DNA of 64,000 bases from Pedobacter alluvionis (GCF_003664035.1 NZ_RCCK01000010.1:186001-250000), one strand, 5' to 3'. Shown: positions 43,180 to 54,344, counted from the first letter of the stretch. Made by a program: numbers and translations. Notes: generated by a model not told the origin, from the letters alone.

Positions 43180-43692
43180 TAATGAGGTTGTATCATAAAA
43201 TAAGTTTCCCTGAGCGTTGTTACCCTGCGCTAAACCTTACTGAGTTTGGCGATGTATCGAAATGCCTCAGGTGATGTTATGGCAGGTCTATAAACTAGCG
43301 ATGACAATTCTATATGATGATGCTCCCCGTAAATGTATCTGTTTATGCTATTTTTAATTATTAAGTTTTTTGGCGATCATGTTCATGAAGTTAAAAATGA
43401 ACTTTTCCTAAAGATAAAATTAAGCAAAAGGAGTAAGGAATAAATCGCTATAAATTGCAGGTATTGTGCATATTTTAACCTTATTTTATGCCAGGGATCC
43501 CGATAGTGACATGAATTGATTCCCTTTGATCTTTTTTGTATGGTGTTATTCAGACTGCTATTTCCAGATACAAAAGGTTAAAATATTGATACTATGCATT
43601 AATATACAACGGTAATCTGGGGTTTACTTCGTTTATATTTACATGCAGACCTATAACAGCCGTTTCCAAAACTCCTGACGTAACACTTAACC
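43180..43692. other. divergent promoter region, no gene
   Basis: Lies between the divergent GH127 and GH43 starts. The first ~50 bases resemble the edge of the interspersed repeat family (ataaaataagtttccctgag), too weak to call. No open frame or strong hairpin was recognised; a TATATTTA near 43637 is close to, but not, the -7 consensus. Confidence 0.4.
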
Positions 43693-46600
43693 ATGAAGAA
43701 AAAATATCTAAAGCCATTCATTTTATTCCTGTTGTGTTCTACTATTCAAATGGTACTGGCGCAATCTGCAAAGGAGGCTGTGCTACATGGAAATCCAATT
43801 ATACCGGGTTATTTTGCAGATCCAACAGTAAAGAAGTTCGGAGATACCTATTATATATATGCTACAACAGATGGTAACGGTGGTGGTTTCGGTCCTTCTC
43901 AAGTATGGACATCTAAAGATTTTGTGAATTGGACCATTCAGGATATGAACTGGCCAACCACGCACTACTACTGGGCGCCAGATGTAACTCAGGGTGCTGA
44001 TAGTAAGTATTATTTATATTACTGCCAGCCTGTTGAGATTTTTGGTGCTTCAGCTGATACACCTGTTGGTCCCTGGACATCGCTATTGCCTAAAGGTAAA
44101 CCGATTGTATCTAATTTTATGGTGCCAAATGTGATTACGCTTGATGGACAGACTTTTAAAGATGATGATGGCCAGTATTATATGTATTGGGGTACCTGGG
44201 GCATTTATCCCAACCATGGCTGTGGAGTTGGTCTTTTAAATAAAGATATGAAATCCTTTTCCAGGCTGGCGCAGATTCCCAATACTGATGCAAAAGAGTT
44301 TTTCGAAGCACCCTTTGTGTTTAAAAGAAAAGGAATTTATTATTTAACCTATTCTTCTGGTTATTGTGAGGATGGCACTTACAGGGTTCAGTATGCAACG
44401 GCAACCAACCCGATGGGACCTTTTAAATATGCCGCTAATAACCCGATTTTAGCTACAAATAAAGACGGAACGGTGCACGGGCCAGGACATCAATCTGTAT
44501 TGCAGCAAGGTGATGATTTTTACCTGGTTTATCACCGGCATAATAATCCGCATAATGATGGCGGTTACCACAGGCAGGTTGCTGTAGATAAAATGCAGTT
44601 TGATGATGAAGGGAATATACTTAAGATTTTACCTACACACACCGGAATCGGTTATCTGGCAAAAAATGCCAATCCACATCCAAATTTAGCACTAGGTAAA
44701 AAAGTGTCCGCATCCTCCAGCTATGATGAAAATTTTAAAGCTGAATTTGCCTTTGATGATCATAATGGAACATTATGGAAAGGCAAAAGCAATGTAGGGC
44801 CTGCCTGGGTGCAGGTAGATTTGGGAAAAATAGAGCATGTTAAAAGTATCCATACGCAGTTTGAATACGCCACCTGGTACTATCAATATAAGATCATGTA
44901 TTCGCTTGACGGGAAAACATGGAAAATTTATGCCGATCGCAGTAGAAATACACAACATGGGAGCCCGATGATTGATTTCGGAAATATTAAGGCGAGGTAT
45001 CTTCGTACAATGGTTTTACAGACTGAATATCCGGGATTGAATAAAGCGATATGGAATATTAAGGTTTTCGATGATGCGGAATATCATCCGGTAATGAATA
45101 CCAAAATTAAAAAATGGCAACCTTTAAAAGCTTTTGAACCAAAAGGTTTATTAGTAGACCTGGCATTAGATAATCTCCGTACAGGCAGCGTTGTAGCAAA
45201 CGTTCAAAATAAAGGAAAGTTGGGAGGAAATTTTGTGGCTGGTGGAATAACTAAACCCGTTACCTCCATGATCGGAGGTAAAAAAGCATTGATTTTTACT
45301 GGTCAGGAGCGCTTATCTTCATCAATTCCTGCACCACAGTCTCTGCTTGGAAACAGCAGTTATAGTGTAAGTATGTGGGTTTTAAATCCGGAGATTGATA
45401 AAGAAGAAACCATTATTTCGTGGACAGGGCGGGGAGGGGTTAATTTAAGTAATGCTGCCGTTGGTTATGGGAATAGTAAAACTGCAGGTGCAATAACGCA
45501 TCTGGGATGGGCAGATTTAGGATACAAGCATTTGCCAAAAGCTAATGAATGGCACCTGATCAGTATTGTTTTTGATGGTACAATGGAACATATCTATGTT
45601 GACGGAGAATTGGATAGGAGCGAAAGAAGGATGCTTTTTATCAATAACCTCAAACATTTTCTAATCGGCGGAAATGAAGATGGAAGTGCAGGATTTTCCG
45701 GCGCATTGGCTTCATTAAAAATTTATGATGTGCCGCTAAGCCATGAAGAAATTAAAGCGGCCTATCAAAAAGGGCTGCGCAATAATACCGTGCTACATGT
45801 AGAGGCGAAAAATCTCGACTATGGCAATTTAGATAGATGGACAAACAACGGGGCTGCTTTGGGGGTACTTGTAATTAGCGGAAAGGCAGAAGTTGCTGAT
45901 GTAAATGGGAAAATAGCGGTGGTATTGCACAGTAATGGTAAATTGCTTCTGAGCAATGAAATGGCTGAAACACCAGACTTTTCAAAACCTTTCAGTGCCA
46001 TTTTTTCATTGTATTCGCAAGCCGGTTCAAAAACAGATTTATTTTTCGGCAAAGGAAATAAAATCGCCAGGATAGCAGGAACCGGAAAGTGGCAGCAGGT
46101 GATCTGTACGTATTACAAAGGGAAATTCAAGATTTTTGTAAATGGTAAATTAGCCGGAAATACCGATGCCTCTAAAAGGCAAAAAGATCAGCGTATTTTA
46201 ATCGGATCTGCAATGGAAGGGACTTCAGTAGCCATATCTTCAATTTCTGTGTTGAATTATGGCCTTGATGATAGCAGCTGTAAGATGGAATTTGATTTTT
46301 GGAAACAGACACTAAATAACCACCTCACAAATGCATCATTCGCCTCTAAACCATCAGCTGTTACGCCAAATATGGTTGATATGGCTGCGGATAAACCAGT
46401 ATTGCCGGGGACCAATTTTGAGTACCTTTTTAAAAATAATGAGGATAAAAGTGCGCAAAAATGGTTAAGGTCTTCAGTTTATACTGATTTTACTGTTGAG
46501 CCAGAAAAGCGCTATACTTACACTGTAAAGGTTAGAGATAACTTTGGTAATGTTACCCAAACCTCTTTGCCTTCCGTTGTTACAACAGATTCTGCACTTT

Positions 46601-47226
46601 TTGTAATCAGAAAGCAACATGGAACGGCATTGTCGGTTCCGGCAAGCGCAGATGGTTTGAAAGGAACTTCCTGGGACGGTTTGATTGGAAATGCGGACAC
46701 CGTTGCCCAGCATTCCGGAGTATTAAAGTTGGTCTCGCACAATACATTTTGGGATGGATCAATAGCAACAGGTCCATTTGCTTACAACAAGGTGGAAGGC
46801 GATTTTACTGCCGAGGTGGTGCTGTCTGACATGTTAGGGCTGAACCAAAAGAAAGCTTATGGCGCAAATGAGGCTGGTATAATGGTTAAAGAGCCATCAA
46901 GTGTGGCAAAGCTTGTACAAAATGGCGTTATGCCAGGCTGGGGTATCGGAAACATCGTAACTGATTTTAATTCCGCGGAACGCAAACAGTTGAATAACCT
47001 GGCAGGATGGGCTTTTTATCGTCATTTACAAATACAAAGGCAGGGAAATCTATTTTTTATGCGTGGCAGCCATAATGGAAAGACCTGGGTAAATCTTCCC
47101 GGCAGTCCGATAAAAAGAGATGATATGAGTAGCGGAGTTTTAGAGGTGGGTGTTTATCATGCTACCTATGGTGATATTTCCGGTTATGCATCATTCAGTG
47201 ATTTTAAGATTATCCAAAAGAAATAA
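43693..47226 (+). CDS. multidomain GH43 enzyme: GH43 + F5/8-type C + two LamG-like + DUF1349-like
   Basis: An 1177-residue exported protein. Signal peptide to about VLAQ (24). Residues ~30-320 are a GH43 five-bladed propeller with base Asp43 (YFADPT), Asp151 (TLDGQTF, the usual pKa-tuning position) and acid Glu205 (FFEAPFVF). Residues ~328-460 are an F5/8 type C (CBM32-like) domain (NLALGKKVSASSSYDEN; ARYLRTMVLQTEYPG). Residues ~480-700 and ~700-880 look like two concanavalin/LamG-like domains (VSMWVLNPEIDKEETIISW; FSAIFSLYSQAG; FKIFVNGKLAG), followed by a linker with Ig-like character and a DUF1349-like C-terminus (~990-1177). The many binding modules suggest action on insoluble or surface glycan. 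The family fits alpha-L-arabinofuranosidase or beta-xylosidase activity. Confidence 0.88.
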   Translation: MKKKYLKPFILFLLCSTIQMVLAQSAKEAVLHGNPIIPGYFADPTVKKFGDTYYIYATTDGNGGGFGPSQVWTSKDFVNWTIQDMNWPTTHYYWAPDVTQGADSKYYLYYCQPVEIFGASADTPVGPWTSLLPKGKPIVSNFMVPNVITLDGQTFKDDDGQYYMYWGTWGIYPNHGCGVGLLNKDMKSFSRLAQIPNTDAKEFFEAPFVFKRKGIYYLTYSSGYCEDGTYRVQYATATNPMGPFKYAANNPILATNKDGTVHGPGHQSVLQQGDDFYLVYHRHNNPHNDGGYHRQVAVDKMQFDDEGNILKILPTHTGIGYLAKNANPHPNLALGKKVSASSSYDENFKAEFAFDDHNGTLWKGKSNVGPAWVQVDLGKIEHVKSIHTQFEYATWYYQYKIMYSLDGKTWKIYADRSRNTQHGSPMIDFGNIKARYLRTMVLQTEYPGLNKAIWNIKVFDDAEYHPVMNTKIKKWQPLKAFEPKGLLVDLALDNLRTGSVVANVQNKGKLGGNFVAGGITKPVTSMIGGKKALIFTGQERLSSSIPAPQSLLGNSSYSVSMWVLNPEIDKEETIISWTGRGGVNLSNAAVGYGNSKTAGAITHLGWADLGYKHLPKANEWHLISIVFDGTMEHIYVDGELDRSERRMLFINNLKHFLIGGNEDGSAGFSGALASLKIYDVPLSHEEIKAAYQKGLRNNTVLHVEAKNLDYGNLDRWTNNGAALGVLVISGKAEVADVNGKIAVVLHSNGKLLLSNEMAETPDFSKPFSAIFSLYSQAGSKTDLFFGKGNKIARIAGTGKWQQVICTYYKGKFKIFVNGKLAGNTDASKRQKDQRILIGSAMEGTSVAISSISVLNYGLDDSSCKMEFDFWKQTLNNHLTNASFASKPSAVTPNMVDMAADKPVLPGTNFEYLFKNNEDKSAQKWLRSSVYTDFTVEPEKRYTYTVKVRDNFGNVTQTSLPSVVTTDSALFVIRKQHGTALSVPASADGLKGTSWDGLIGNADTVAQHSGVLKLVSHNTFWDGSIATGPFAYNKVEGDFTAEVVLSDMLGLNQKKAYGANEAGIMVKEPSSVAKLVQNGVMPGWGIGNIVTDFNSAERKQLNNLAGWAFYRHLQIQRQGNLFFMRGSHNGKTWVNLPGSPIKRDDMSSGVLEVGVYHATYGDISGYASFSDFKIIQKK

Positions 47227-47259
47227 AAGAGACAAATAACTAATTTTTATTGAGAGTGG

Positions 47260-47301
47260 CTGACCAAATTTGTCGTTAAGTTAAGCGCCGCGTTTGGTCA
47301 G
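47260..47301 (+). terminator. inverted repeat after the GH43 gene, possible terminator
   Basis: Nine perfectly complementary bases (47260-47268, 47293-47301) with a 24-nt loop, 33 nt after the stop at 47226. There is no T-run, and the right arm overlaps the start of repeat copy B, so a terminator role is uncertain. Confidence 0.3.
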
Positions 47302-47689
47302 TATGAGCGTAGTCGAAGACTCCTTGAGATTAATAAATTGCAAATAAATGCCCTAAGATTACGATACCATAGATGTTGTTTTGCAATTATTTATTAATGA
47401 GCGACTTGCGGAACCTATGCATTTCCTTATAGCTAGGCCGTAGCACCGTATCTCCGTTCTACTTAAATCCGGCCTAACAAATTTTTCGGGCTCCACTGAC
47501 AAAGCCATCCCACTGGCTTCGAAAGAAAAATTTTCAGCCGGTGTTTTTTGTTTCTTTTTGACACCAAAAAGAAAGAGCCCTTCGGCGGCGGCGAGCCGAG
47601 GCAAGACCGCGGCCTAGGACAAGAGAAGACAATTATACGTCACTCATATTTATTTTTATAAAATCAATTACCCCTCCGGAGATGATGAC
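47297..47689 (+). repeat. ~390-bp interspersed repeat, copy B
   Basis: Same orientation as copy A. It begins GTCAGTATGAGCGTAGTCGAAG; the core blocks are at 47438-47494 (agctaggccgtagcac to tttttcgggct), 47523-47560 (aaaaattttcagccggtg to gtttctttttgac) and 47561-47611 (accaaaaagaaagagccc to caagaccg). It ends near 47689 with ...gatgac. The spacing between block 2 and 3 is shorter than in A. The internal minus-strand frame 47359-47604 is not conserved beyond the DNA similarity. It separates the GH43 and GH97 genes, which converge here. Confidence 0.8.
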
Positions 47690-47719
47690 CATTCTATTCC
47701 GCCTTCCTGTAGCGCTATT

Positions 47720-49672
47720 TTATTTTGCCACGATTACATTTGCTCCGCCTGGTAAAAGCTTTAGTTTTAATTGTTTTGCCTTGTTTAATTTCAGCTGTTT
47801 TATTTGAGGTGAACGGTCATCGGCATCCGAGTATAAGGTAATTTCAGCACCTGATAACATTGGCAGCGAAATGTCGATTGTTTTCTCCGTAGTTTCAGCA
47901 TTTATAGCTGTAATATACCAGGTTTCTCCATGGCGACGTGCCAATACACAATATTTTCCGGGATATCCATCAAGAAAAACAGTATTGTCCCAGGTTGTGG
48001 GCACATTTTTCATAAAATCGATCACATGAGGCGCAACATCGCTGAGGTTATTTGGGGTGATCCCAAAATTCTGCACTGGATTCTGGAAAAGAATAGCGGT
48101 TGCCAATTGGAAAGTTTCTGTTGTTTTTCTAATTGTTCCTCCGTCATTTTTCTTGTTGTGGCGCTTATTTAAAAGAACTGGTCCGAAATCCATTGCGCCT
48201 ATAGCATTTCGGATAAAGGGATGAAGGCTGGCATTGATGGCTTCCGTATCATTAGCATGTTGGGTAAATATCAGGTTCTCTGATGCCAATACCGCCTCAC
48301 TTCCAACATAATTTGGATACATTCTTTCCCAACCTCTAGGCACTGTGCAGCCATGAAAGATTACCGTTAAGCCAAAAGTGTTGGCGTCAGATAAAATATC
48401 TTCATAAAGTTTCATGGTTTCCTGTTTGTCGCCACCAAAGAAATCTACCTTAATTCCTTTCACACCAATCTGCTGCATCCACGCCATTTCCTGTTTTCTT
48501 GCCGAGGCTGTATTCATTTTATATTTAGGGCCTTGTGGGGCATCATTCCAAAAACCATTAGAGTTATACCATAAGGAAATACCAACTTTTTTCTCTTTTC
48601 CGTAGGCAACCAGTTCCTCAATTTTTTTCCGTCCGATCTTGGTGTCCCACCAGTTATCAATCAGTACAAACTCATAACCCATTGCTGCAGAAAGATCGAT
48701 AAACTTTTTCTGATCCTCGAAATTAATACTTTCATCTTGCCATAACAGCCAGCTCCAGGTAGATCGGCCAAAGGTATAGTTCTTCGATGCGGCATACTGT
48801 GGCGCTACAACATCGAATGGAACAGTAGTTTCAACAATTGGTTTAAGTGTACGCCCGACAGTAATGGTACGCCAGGGCGTACTGCCGGGTAATGATATCG
48901 TTGGATTTGCACTACCGATGCCATTATTTTCTCCCTTCTCCGGGAAAGCAATTTTGTAATTTCCATCTTTAGTGCCTTCGCTTAGTCTGGAACCACAGTA
49001 TAGTGAATTTACACCAGTTTCTGAGAGTAATACCCAGCCATCATTCCCCAAATGGAAAAGGGCGGGAAAAGTATAACCTATGCCATATTTTGAAGGAACG
49101 CCCATGGCCTGATCGCGGTTATATTCTTCTTCATAGCTGGGTTTGGTTTTCATCCAGCCAATCATTGGGGTAGCCTGCGGGCTTAAAAATGTAGTGGTGT
49201 TTGCCGGAAATTTGTATCCGCTCAATTCTTCTTCAATGACAAAGCTTGCAGCTTCACCGGTCTGAGGAACCTGATATCTAAAGGCAATGTCGTTATTGCT
49301 CACACGGAATACTACTTCTATCTGGTTCTTTTTGGCATTCTCAAACTTGCAGATGAGCTCATTTGCCTGGTAGTTTACACTACTGATCTTGATTTTTGGT
49401 TCATTGTAACGTTCATCGATTCGTCGTAATTGTTTACCGGTTAGCTTAAGACCAGACGATAAATCTATCTGGCTCCCGCGAAGTCCCAGAGGAGATCGCT
49501 CAATCATTTCTTTTCCCTGTAATACTACATTGTAATAAAGTTTGCCCTCGTTTAAATATAGTTTAACCATCAATTTCTGATCCGGACTTGTAACGTTAAG
49601 GTCTTGGGCAAAAGATAACACGTGGCTGGCAACCAATGCCATTACCAGTAAAATGCCTTTAAAATAATTCAT
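47720..49672 (-). CDS. GH97 glycosidase, retaining type
   Basis: A 650-residue exported enzyme from ATG 49672 (the frame extends 13 codons more). Signal peptide to about VLSFAQ. It has the GH97 layout: N-terminal beta-sandwich (SPDQKLMVKLYLNEGKLYYNV; VFRVSNNDIAFRYQVPQTG), barrel (WSWLLWQDESINFEDQKKFI; FVLIDNWWDT) and C-terminal sandwich (ENLIF, TWDNTVFLDGYPGKYCVLARRHG). Asp410 in IKVDFFGGD is the nucleophile expected of the retaining branch; Glu465 (LASEN), 55 residues later, is the likely acid/base, the same spacing as in the characterised GH97 alpha-galactosidase from B. thetaiotaomicron. The retaining branch includes alpha-galactosidases and beta-L-arabinopyranosidases; either fits. Confidence 0.9.
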   Translation of the reverse strand: MNYFKGILLVMALVASHVLSFAQDLNVTSPDQKLMVKLYLNEGKLYYNVVLQGKEMIERSPLGLRGSQIDLSSGLKLTGKQLRRIDERYNEPKIKISSVNYQANELICKFENAKKNQIEVVFRVSNNDIAFRYQVPQTGEAASFVIEEELSGYKFPANTTTFLSPQATPMIGWMKTKPSYEEEYNRDQAMGVPSKYGIGYTFPALFHLGNDGWVLLSETGVNSLYCGSRLSEGTKDGNYKIAFPEKGENNGIGSANPTISLPGSTPWRTITVGRTLKPIVETTVPFDVVAPQYAASKNYTFGRSTWSWLLWQDESINFEDQKKFIDLSAAMGYEFVLIDNWWDTKIGRKKIEELVAYGKEKKVGISLWYNSNGFWNDAPQGPKYKMNTASARKQEMAWMQQIGVKGIKVDFFGGDKQETMKLYEDILSDANTFGLTVIFHGCTVPRGWERMYPNYVGSEAVLASENLIFTQHANDTEAINASLHPFIRNAIGAMDFGPVLLNKRHNKKNDGGTIRKTTETFQLATAILFQNPVQNFGITPNNLSDVAPHVIDFMKNVPTTWDNTVFLDGYPGKYCVLARRHGETWYITAINAETTEKTIDISLPMLSGAEITLYSDADDRSPQIKQLKLNKAKQLKLKLLPGGANVIVAK

Positions 49673-50057
49673 AGCTAAAGATTTGTGGAGTAATTTTGGG
49701 ATATTCATCAACGGAATAAACTTATTTGGTTTAGATTTATCTGATCAGTTTAGAAAACGAAAATTAGGTAATATTTTTAAATGTTATGGTAACGTTTATT
49801 ATTTTTTTACATAATCTTTTTCTTCTGTACCAGTAGTTGAACAAAACTGTTGCTGCTAAGATCAGGAAGTTATTATTACAAACTCGCTGTAACTAAAATA
49901 ATTAACTGAATAGGATTAGATTAACCAATTTTCCATTTTATGACTTTAAAACAATTTTGGATAGTAAATCCCTGGAACGATTAAAGTGGAATAAAAACAA
50001 TTCGAAATTAGCATTTAACTCAAAGGCCCCACAACCAACAGTTTTATCAATCCGGAT
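49673..50057. other. intergenic stretch upstream of GH97, no gene
   Basis: AT-rich sequence preceding the GH97 start and following the GH43 stop on the same strand. It probably contains the GH97 promoter; no exact TAnnTTTG element was identified on the minus strand, and no hairpin stands out. Confidence 0.4.
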
Positions 50058-51437
50058 TTACTTTTTTATCATCTTCCACCAGTCTAAGCTGAATATCCCC
50101 TCTTTAAATATCAGGAATAGGTCGTGCTGGCCCTTTACCTGATTAAGCGTACAGGAGATTGTTTCCCATTTAATATCTTTACTTTTTACGGGAAGCGTTC
50201 CAATTAGCCTGCCATTTTGATCATCAATCCTGATTTCCAGCTTTCCTCCGCCGGTAAGGGAAGTTAAACTGGCTTCAAACTTTTTAGCACCACTTTTAAA
50301 ATCGACACCTTTAATTTTGATGAAGGCACCTTCCTGTTTATTGGTGGTAAAAATACGCCCGTTTACAGCGTCTTTTTCTGCTTTAATGCCTTCAGCCCAG
50401 TTTATTGTTTCAGCTTCGGTACGTTTGAAAGGATTCAAATTACCGACTTGTTTCACTCCGGTTTCCGACCACCATGGCAACTCGTGGATGGTGCCATCCT
50501 GGTTGTAGCTCAGTTCTTCCACACAAACCGAGCGCCTTTCATGATGTTTATCGGTGATCATAAAATTTAACCGGAAATTAAAACCAAACAAATATGATTT
50601 ACCCTTGTAATCAATAATTCCGGGGTGATTTCCTGAAGATTTTTCATTTGGTTTCATCAGGTAACCCTTATAGTCCCAGGGACCGGTTGCATTTTTGCTC
50701 ATTGCGTAAGCAATCCCTTCCGGGCAACAAGTAGAGGCATAGGCGAGATAGTAATGGTCATTACGTTTATAAGTCCATGGGCCTTCCTGGTAGTGGTAAG
50801 TATCAGCTTTGGTTTGCCCTTTTTCTTTACCTACATCTTTTACTTTAACGATTTCCCCTGAATAGGAAATCATGTCTTTATTCAACTTTACATACCAAAG
50901 GTTTGGATTGCCCCAATACAGATAGGCTTGTCCGTCAGCATCAATAAACACAGAGGGATCAATGTCATTCCACAGATGGTCATCATCAATAAGCCTTTTT
51001 CCTATAGGGTCTTTGAATGGCCCATAAGGACTGTCTGCTACCAGGACACCAATGCCATTGCCCTGTACCGGACAATACAGGTAGAATTTTCCATTACGCT
51101 CGATACATTGCGGTGCCCAGGCTCCGTTATCCTGCTTTCCCCAGGCGAAGTTTTTCAGAGATGCGACAGCGCCGTGGTCTGTCCAGTTTACCATGTCTGT
51201 TGAAGTATAAAGAAGCCAATCCTTCATCAGGAATTTGCCCATTCCAGGACCCGCATTATCTTCATCATGGGAGGTGTACAGGTATACGGTATCTTTATAT
51301 ACCATTGGTGCCGGATCGGCCGTAAATTTAGTCTGTATAATAGGATTTTGGGCTAAAGTGCCCAGCGTTATGAAACTTAAAAGTAAGCTTGCGCCTATTC
51401 TGAATTTCTTTACCATTTTTATAGGTGTTATTTTCAT
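50058..51437 (-). CDS. GH43 enzyme with C-terminal CBM6-like domain
   Basis: A 459-residue exported enzyme with signal peptide (to about LGTLAQ). Residues ~30-310 are the GH43 propeller: base Asp41 (FTADPAP), the NDIDPSVFIDADG motif with the pKa-tuning Asp, and QEGPWTYK with the acid Glu. YLAYASTCCPEGIAYA is in the same position as AYLYYPA-type strands of the paralogue downstream. Residues ~330-457 form a CBM6-like sandwich (RTEAETINWAEGIKAEKD; FDWWKMI at the end). It is 34-40% similar by eye to the next gene and likely arose by duplication. Predicted activity: xylan- or arabinan-trimming beta-xylosidase/alpha-L-arabinofuranosidase. It is third in the esterase/GH43/GH43 run. Confidence 0.9.
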   Translation of the reverse strand: MKITPIKMVKKFRIGASLLLSFITLGTLAQNPIIQTKFTADPAPMVYKDTVYLYTSHDEDNAGPGMGKFLMKDWLLYTSTDMVNWTDHGAVASLKNFAWGKQDNGAWAPQCIERNGKFYLYCPVQGNGIGVLVADSPYGPFKDPIGKRLIDDDHLWNDIDPSVFIDADGQAYLYWGNPNLWYVKLNKDMISYSGEIVKVKDVGKEKGQTKADTYHYQEGPWTYKRNDHYYLAYASTCCPEGIAYAMSKNATGPWDYKGYLMKPNEKSSGNHPGIIDYKGKSYLFGFNFRLNFMITDKHHERRSVCVEELSYNQDGTIHELPWWSETGVKQVGNLNPFKRTEAETINWAEGIKAEKDAVNGRIFTTNKQEGAFIKIKGVDFKSGAKKFEASLTSLTGGGKLEIRIDDQNGRLIGTLPVKSKDIKWETISCTLNQVKGQHDLFLIFKEGIFSLDWWKMIKK

Positions 51438-51580
51438 TTAGTTTTATTTTAAAGGTTGATGTGGATTTTTCTATCCATCATTCCATTTAATTTTCTTAGT
51501 TCCTGATCAAGAAACCGCAATTAAACATCTTGATGTAAGCTCCACAGCGCTGGAACCTGAGGTGATTAAATGACCAGCTA

Positions 51581-52954
51581 TTAGCGGATCAAACGCCAGG
51601 AGTCAAAATTAAACAGGTCCTTATCTTCACCTTTGAATACCAAATACAGGTCGTGTACACCGGTAATCTGGTTTATTTTACAAAGCTGGGCTTTCCATTC
51701 CTGAGTATTTTTGGTTGATTTTATTTCCAGTTTTCCCAGCAGCTTGCCTTTTAAACTGTCTGCCCGAAGTTCTATATTTCCTTTTGAGGATAGGGAGGCT
51801 ACGGTTGCTTCAAACTTTGTAGCGCCTTTGCCAAAATCTACACTACGGATTTTGATGTAATCACCATTGTCGATATTGGATACATAAATTGCCCCTGTTA
51901 GGCTATCTTTGGCAGTTTTTACACCTTCTGACCAGGCTATGGTTTCGGCTTCAACTCGGGTAAAAGGATCTAAGTTTGAGGCGCTTTTCAGTACACCTGA
52001 TTTCGTGCGGTTAATTCTCGGAATGGATCCATCGGGGCTAAAACTGAATGGTTCGATACAAACCGAACGTTTAAAGCCCCCGCCCCCAGGTAAAGCCCCG
52101 TCATGATAAAATAAATAAGACTGACCTTTGAAATCGATATAGCCGGGGTGGTTGGTGAATGCACCACGATCTTCGATCACTTTCATAATGGTATCTCCAT
52201 ATATCCAGGGGCCTGTTGGTCCTTTGCTGGTAGAATAAGCCAAATGTTCCGGAACGCCACCCGCCGGATAAAGCAGGTAATATTTGCTTTTTTGTTTAAA
52301 GAACCATGGTCCTTCCTCATATTCTGATGGTCTTTTATCCGGATCTTTTTTCCTCGCACTAAATCCTTCTTTGTTTAGCGGCACTTTCACAATACCAACT
52401 TTTTCATCATAAGAGATCATATCCTTATTCAGTTTTACATAATATAATTGGGGATTGCCCCAGTACAGGTAGGCCTGCCCGTCATCATCGATAAAAACAG
52501 TTGGATCAATGTAGCCAAAGCCTGAAAGCAATGGCTTGCCTATTGCGTCTTTAAAGCCTGCTGTAGGCGTGTCTGAAATGGCAACACCAATGGCGTTCCC
52601 GCCATTTTTTTGGTTAACGGGTAAGTAGTAGTAGAATTTTCCATCCCTGAATATGCACTGGCCTGCCCATGCGTCACCGCGCGACCAGCTAAAAGCTTTA
52701 TAGGATAAAATGGCTCCATGATCAGTCCAGTTAACCATATCCTTTGAAGAATAACAACGCCAATCGTTCATGGTGAAAAAGTTTTTCACCGTAATATCTT
52801 CATCATGCGAAGTGTATAGATAAACGGTTCCATTGTGTACCATTGGTGCCGGATCAGCTGTATAATAGGTCTGAACGATCGGGTTCTGGGCAAAACTTGT
52901 CAATATTGACAGCAGGCCCGTCAAAAGTGATATTCCAAATATTTTTTTCTGCAT
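51581..52954 (-). CDS. GH43 enzyme with C-terminal CBM6-like domain (paralogue)
   Basis: A 457-residue exported enzyme. Signal peptide to about TSFAQ. GH43 signature: Asp34 (YTADPAP), GYIDPTVFIDDDGQAYLYWG, and EEGPWFFK with the acid Glu; then a CBM6-like end (TRVEAETIAWSEGVKTAKD; FDSWRLI). The opening (ADPAPMVHNGTVYLYTSHDED) closely parallels the paralogue at 50058. It starts 9 nt after the stop of the SGNH esterase gene, so the pair is co-transcribed; a 143-nt gap then leads to the paralogue. The two may have different linkage preferences on the same arabinoxylan. Confidence 0.9.
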   Translation of the reverse strand: MQKKIFGISLLTGLLSILTSFAQNPIVQTYYTADPAPMVHNGTVYLYTSHDEDITVKNFFTMNDWRCYSSKDMVNWTDHGAILSYKAFSWSRGDAWAGQCIFRDGKFYYYLPVNQKNGGNAIGVAISDTPTAGFKDAIGKPLLSGFGYIDPTVFIDDDGQAYLYWGNPQLYYVKLNKDMISYDEKVGIVKVPLNKEGFSARKKDPDKRPSEYEEGPWFFKQKSKYYLLYPAGGVPEHLAYSTSKGPTGPWIYGDTIMKVIEDRGAFTNHPGYIDFKGQSYLFYHDGALPGGGGFKRSVCIEPFSFSPDGSIPRINRTKSGVLKSASNLDPFTRVEAETIAWSEGVKTAKDSLTGAIYVSNIDNGDYIKIRSVDFGKGATKFEATVASLSSKGNIELRADSLKGKLLGKLEIKSTKNTQEWKAQLCKINQITGVHDLYLVFKGEDKDLFNFDSWRLIR

Positions 52955-52963
52955 TTTTTGATG

Positions 52964-54268
<1,305 letters not shown>

Positions 54269-54300
54269 TTGAGAATTGCTGTTCATCAATAATAAGTTTG
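54269..54300 (+). promoter_or_regulatory. Bacteroidota-type promoter (TTG-21-TAAGTTTG)
   Basis: TTG at 54269-54271 and TAAGTTTG at 54293-54300 are separated by 21 nt, matching the TTG-N17-23-TAnnTTTG consensus. Transcription would start near 54304, 41 nt before the SDR remnant, and could read on into the GH43 gene at 54492. Confidence 0.5.
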
Positions 54301-54344
54301 TGATCAGGAAAACGATAAATAGTTAGAATACTAAATTAAAAATA

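Noticed and set aside
47359..47604. Minus-strand frame in copy B sharing PEKFVRPDLSRT with the frame 19291-19509 in copy C
   Set aside because: The shared peptide only reflects the DNA identity of one repeat block; several differences between the copies change residues, and the frame is absent from copy A.
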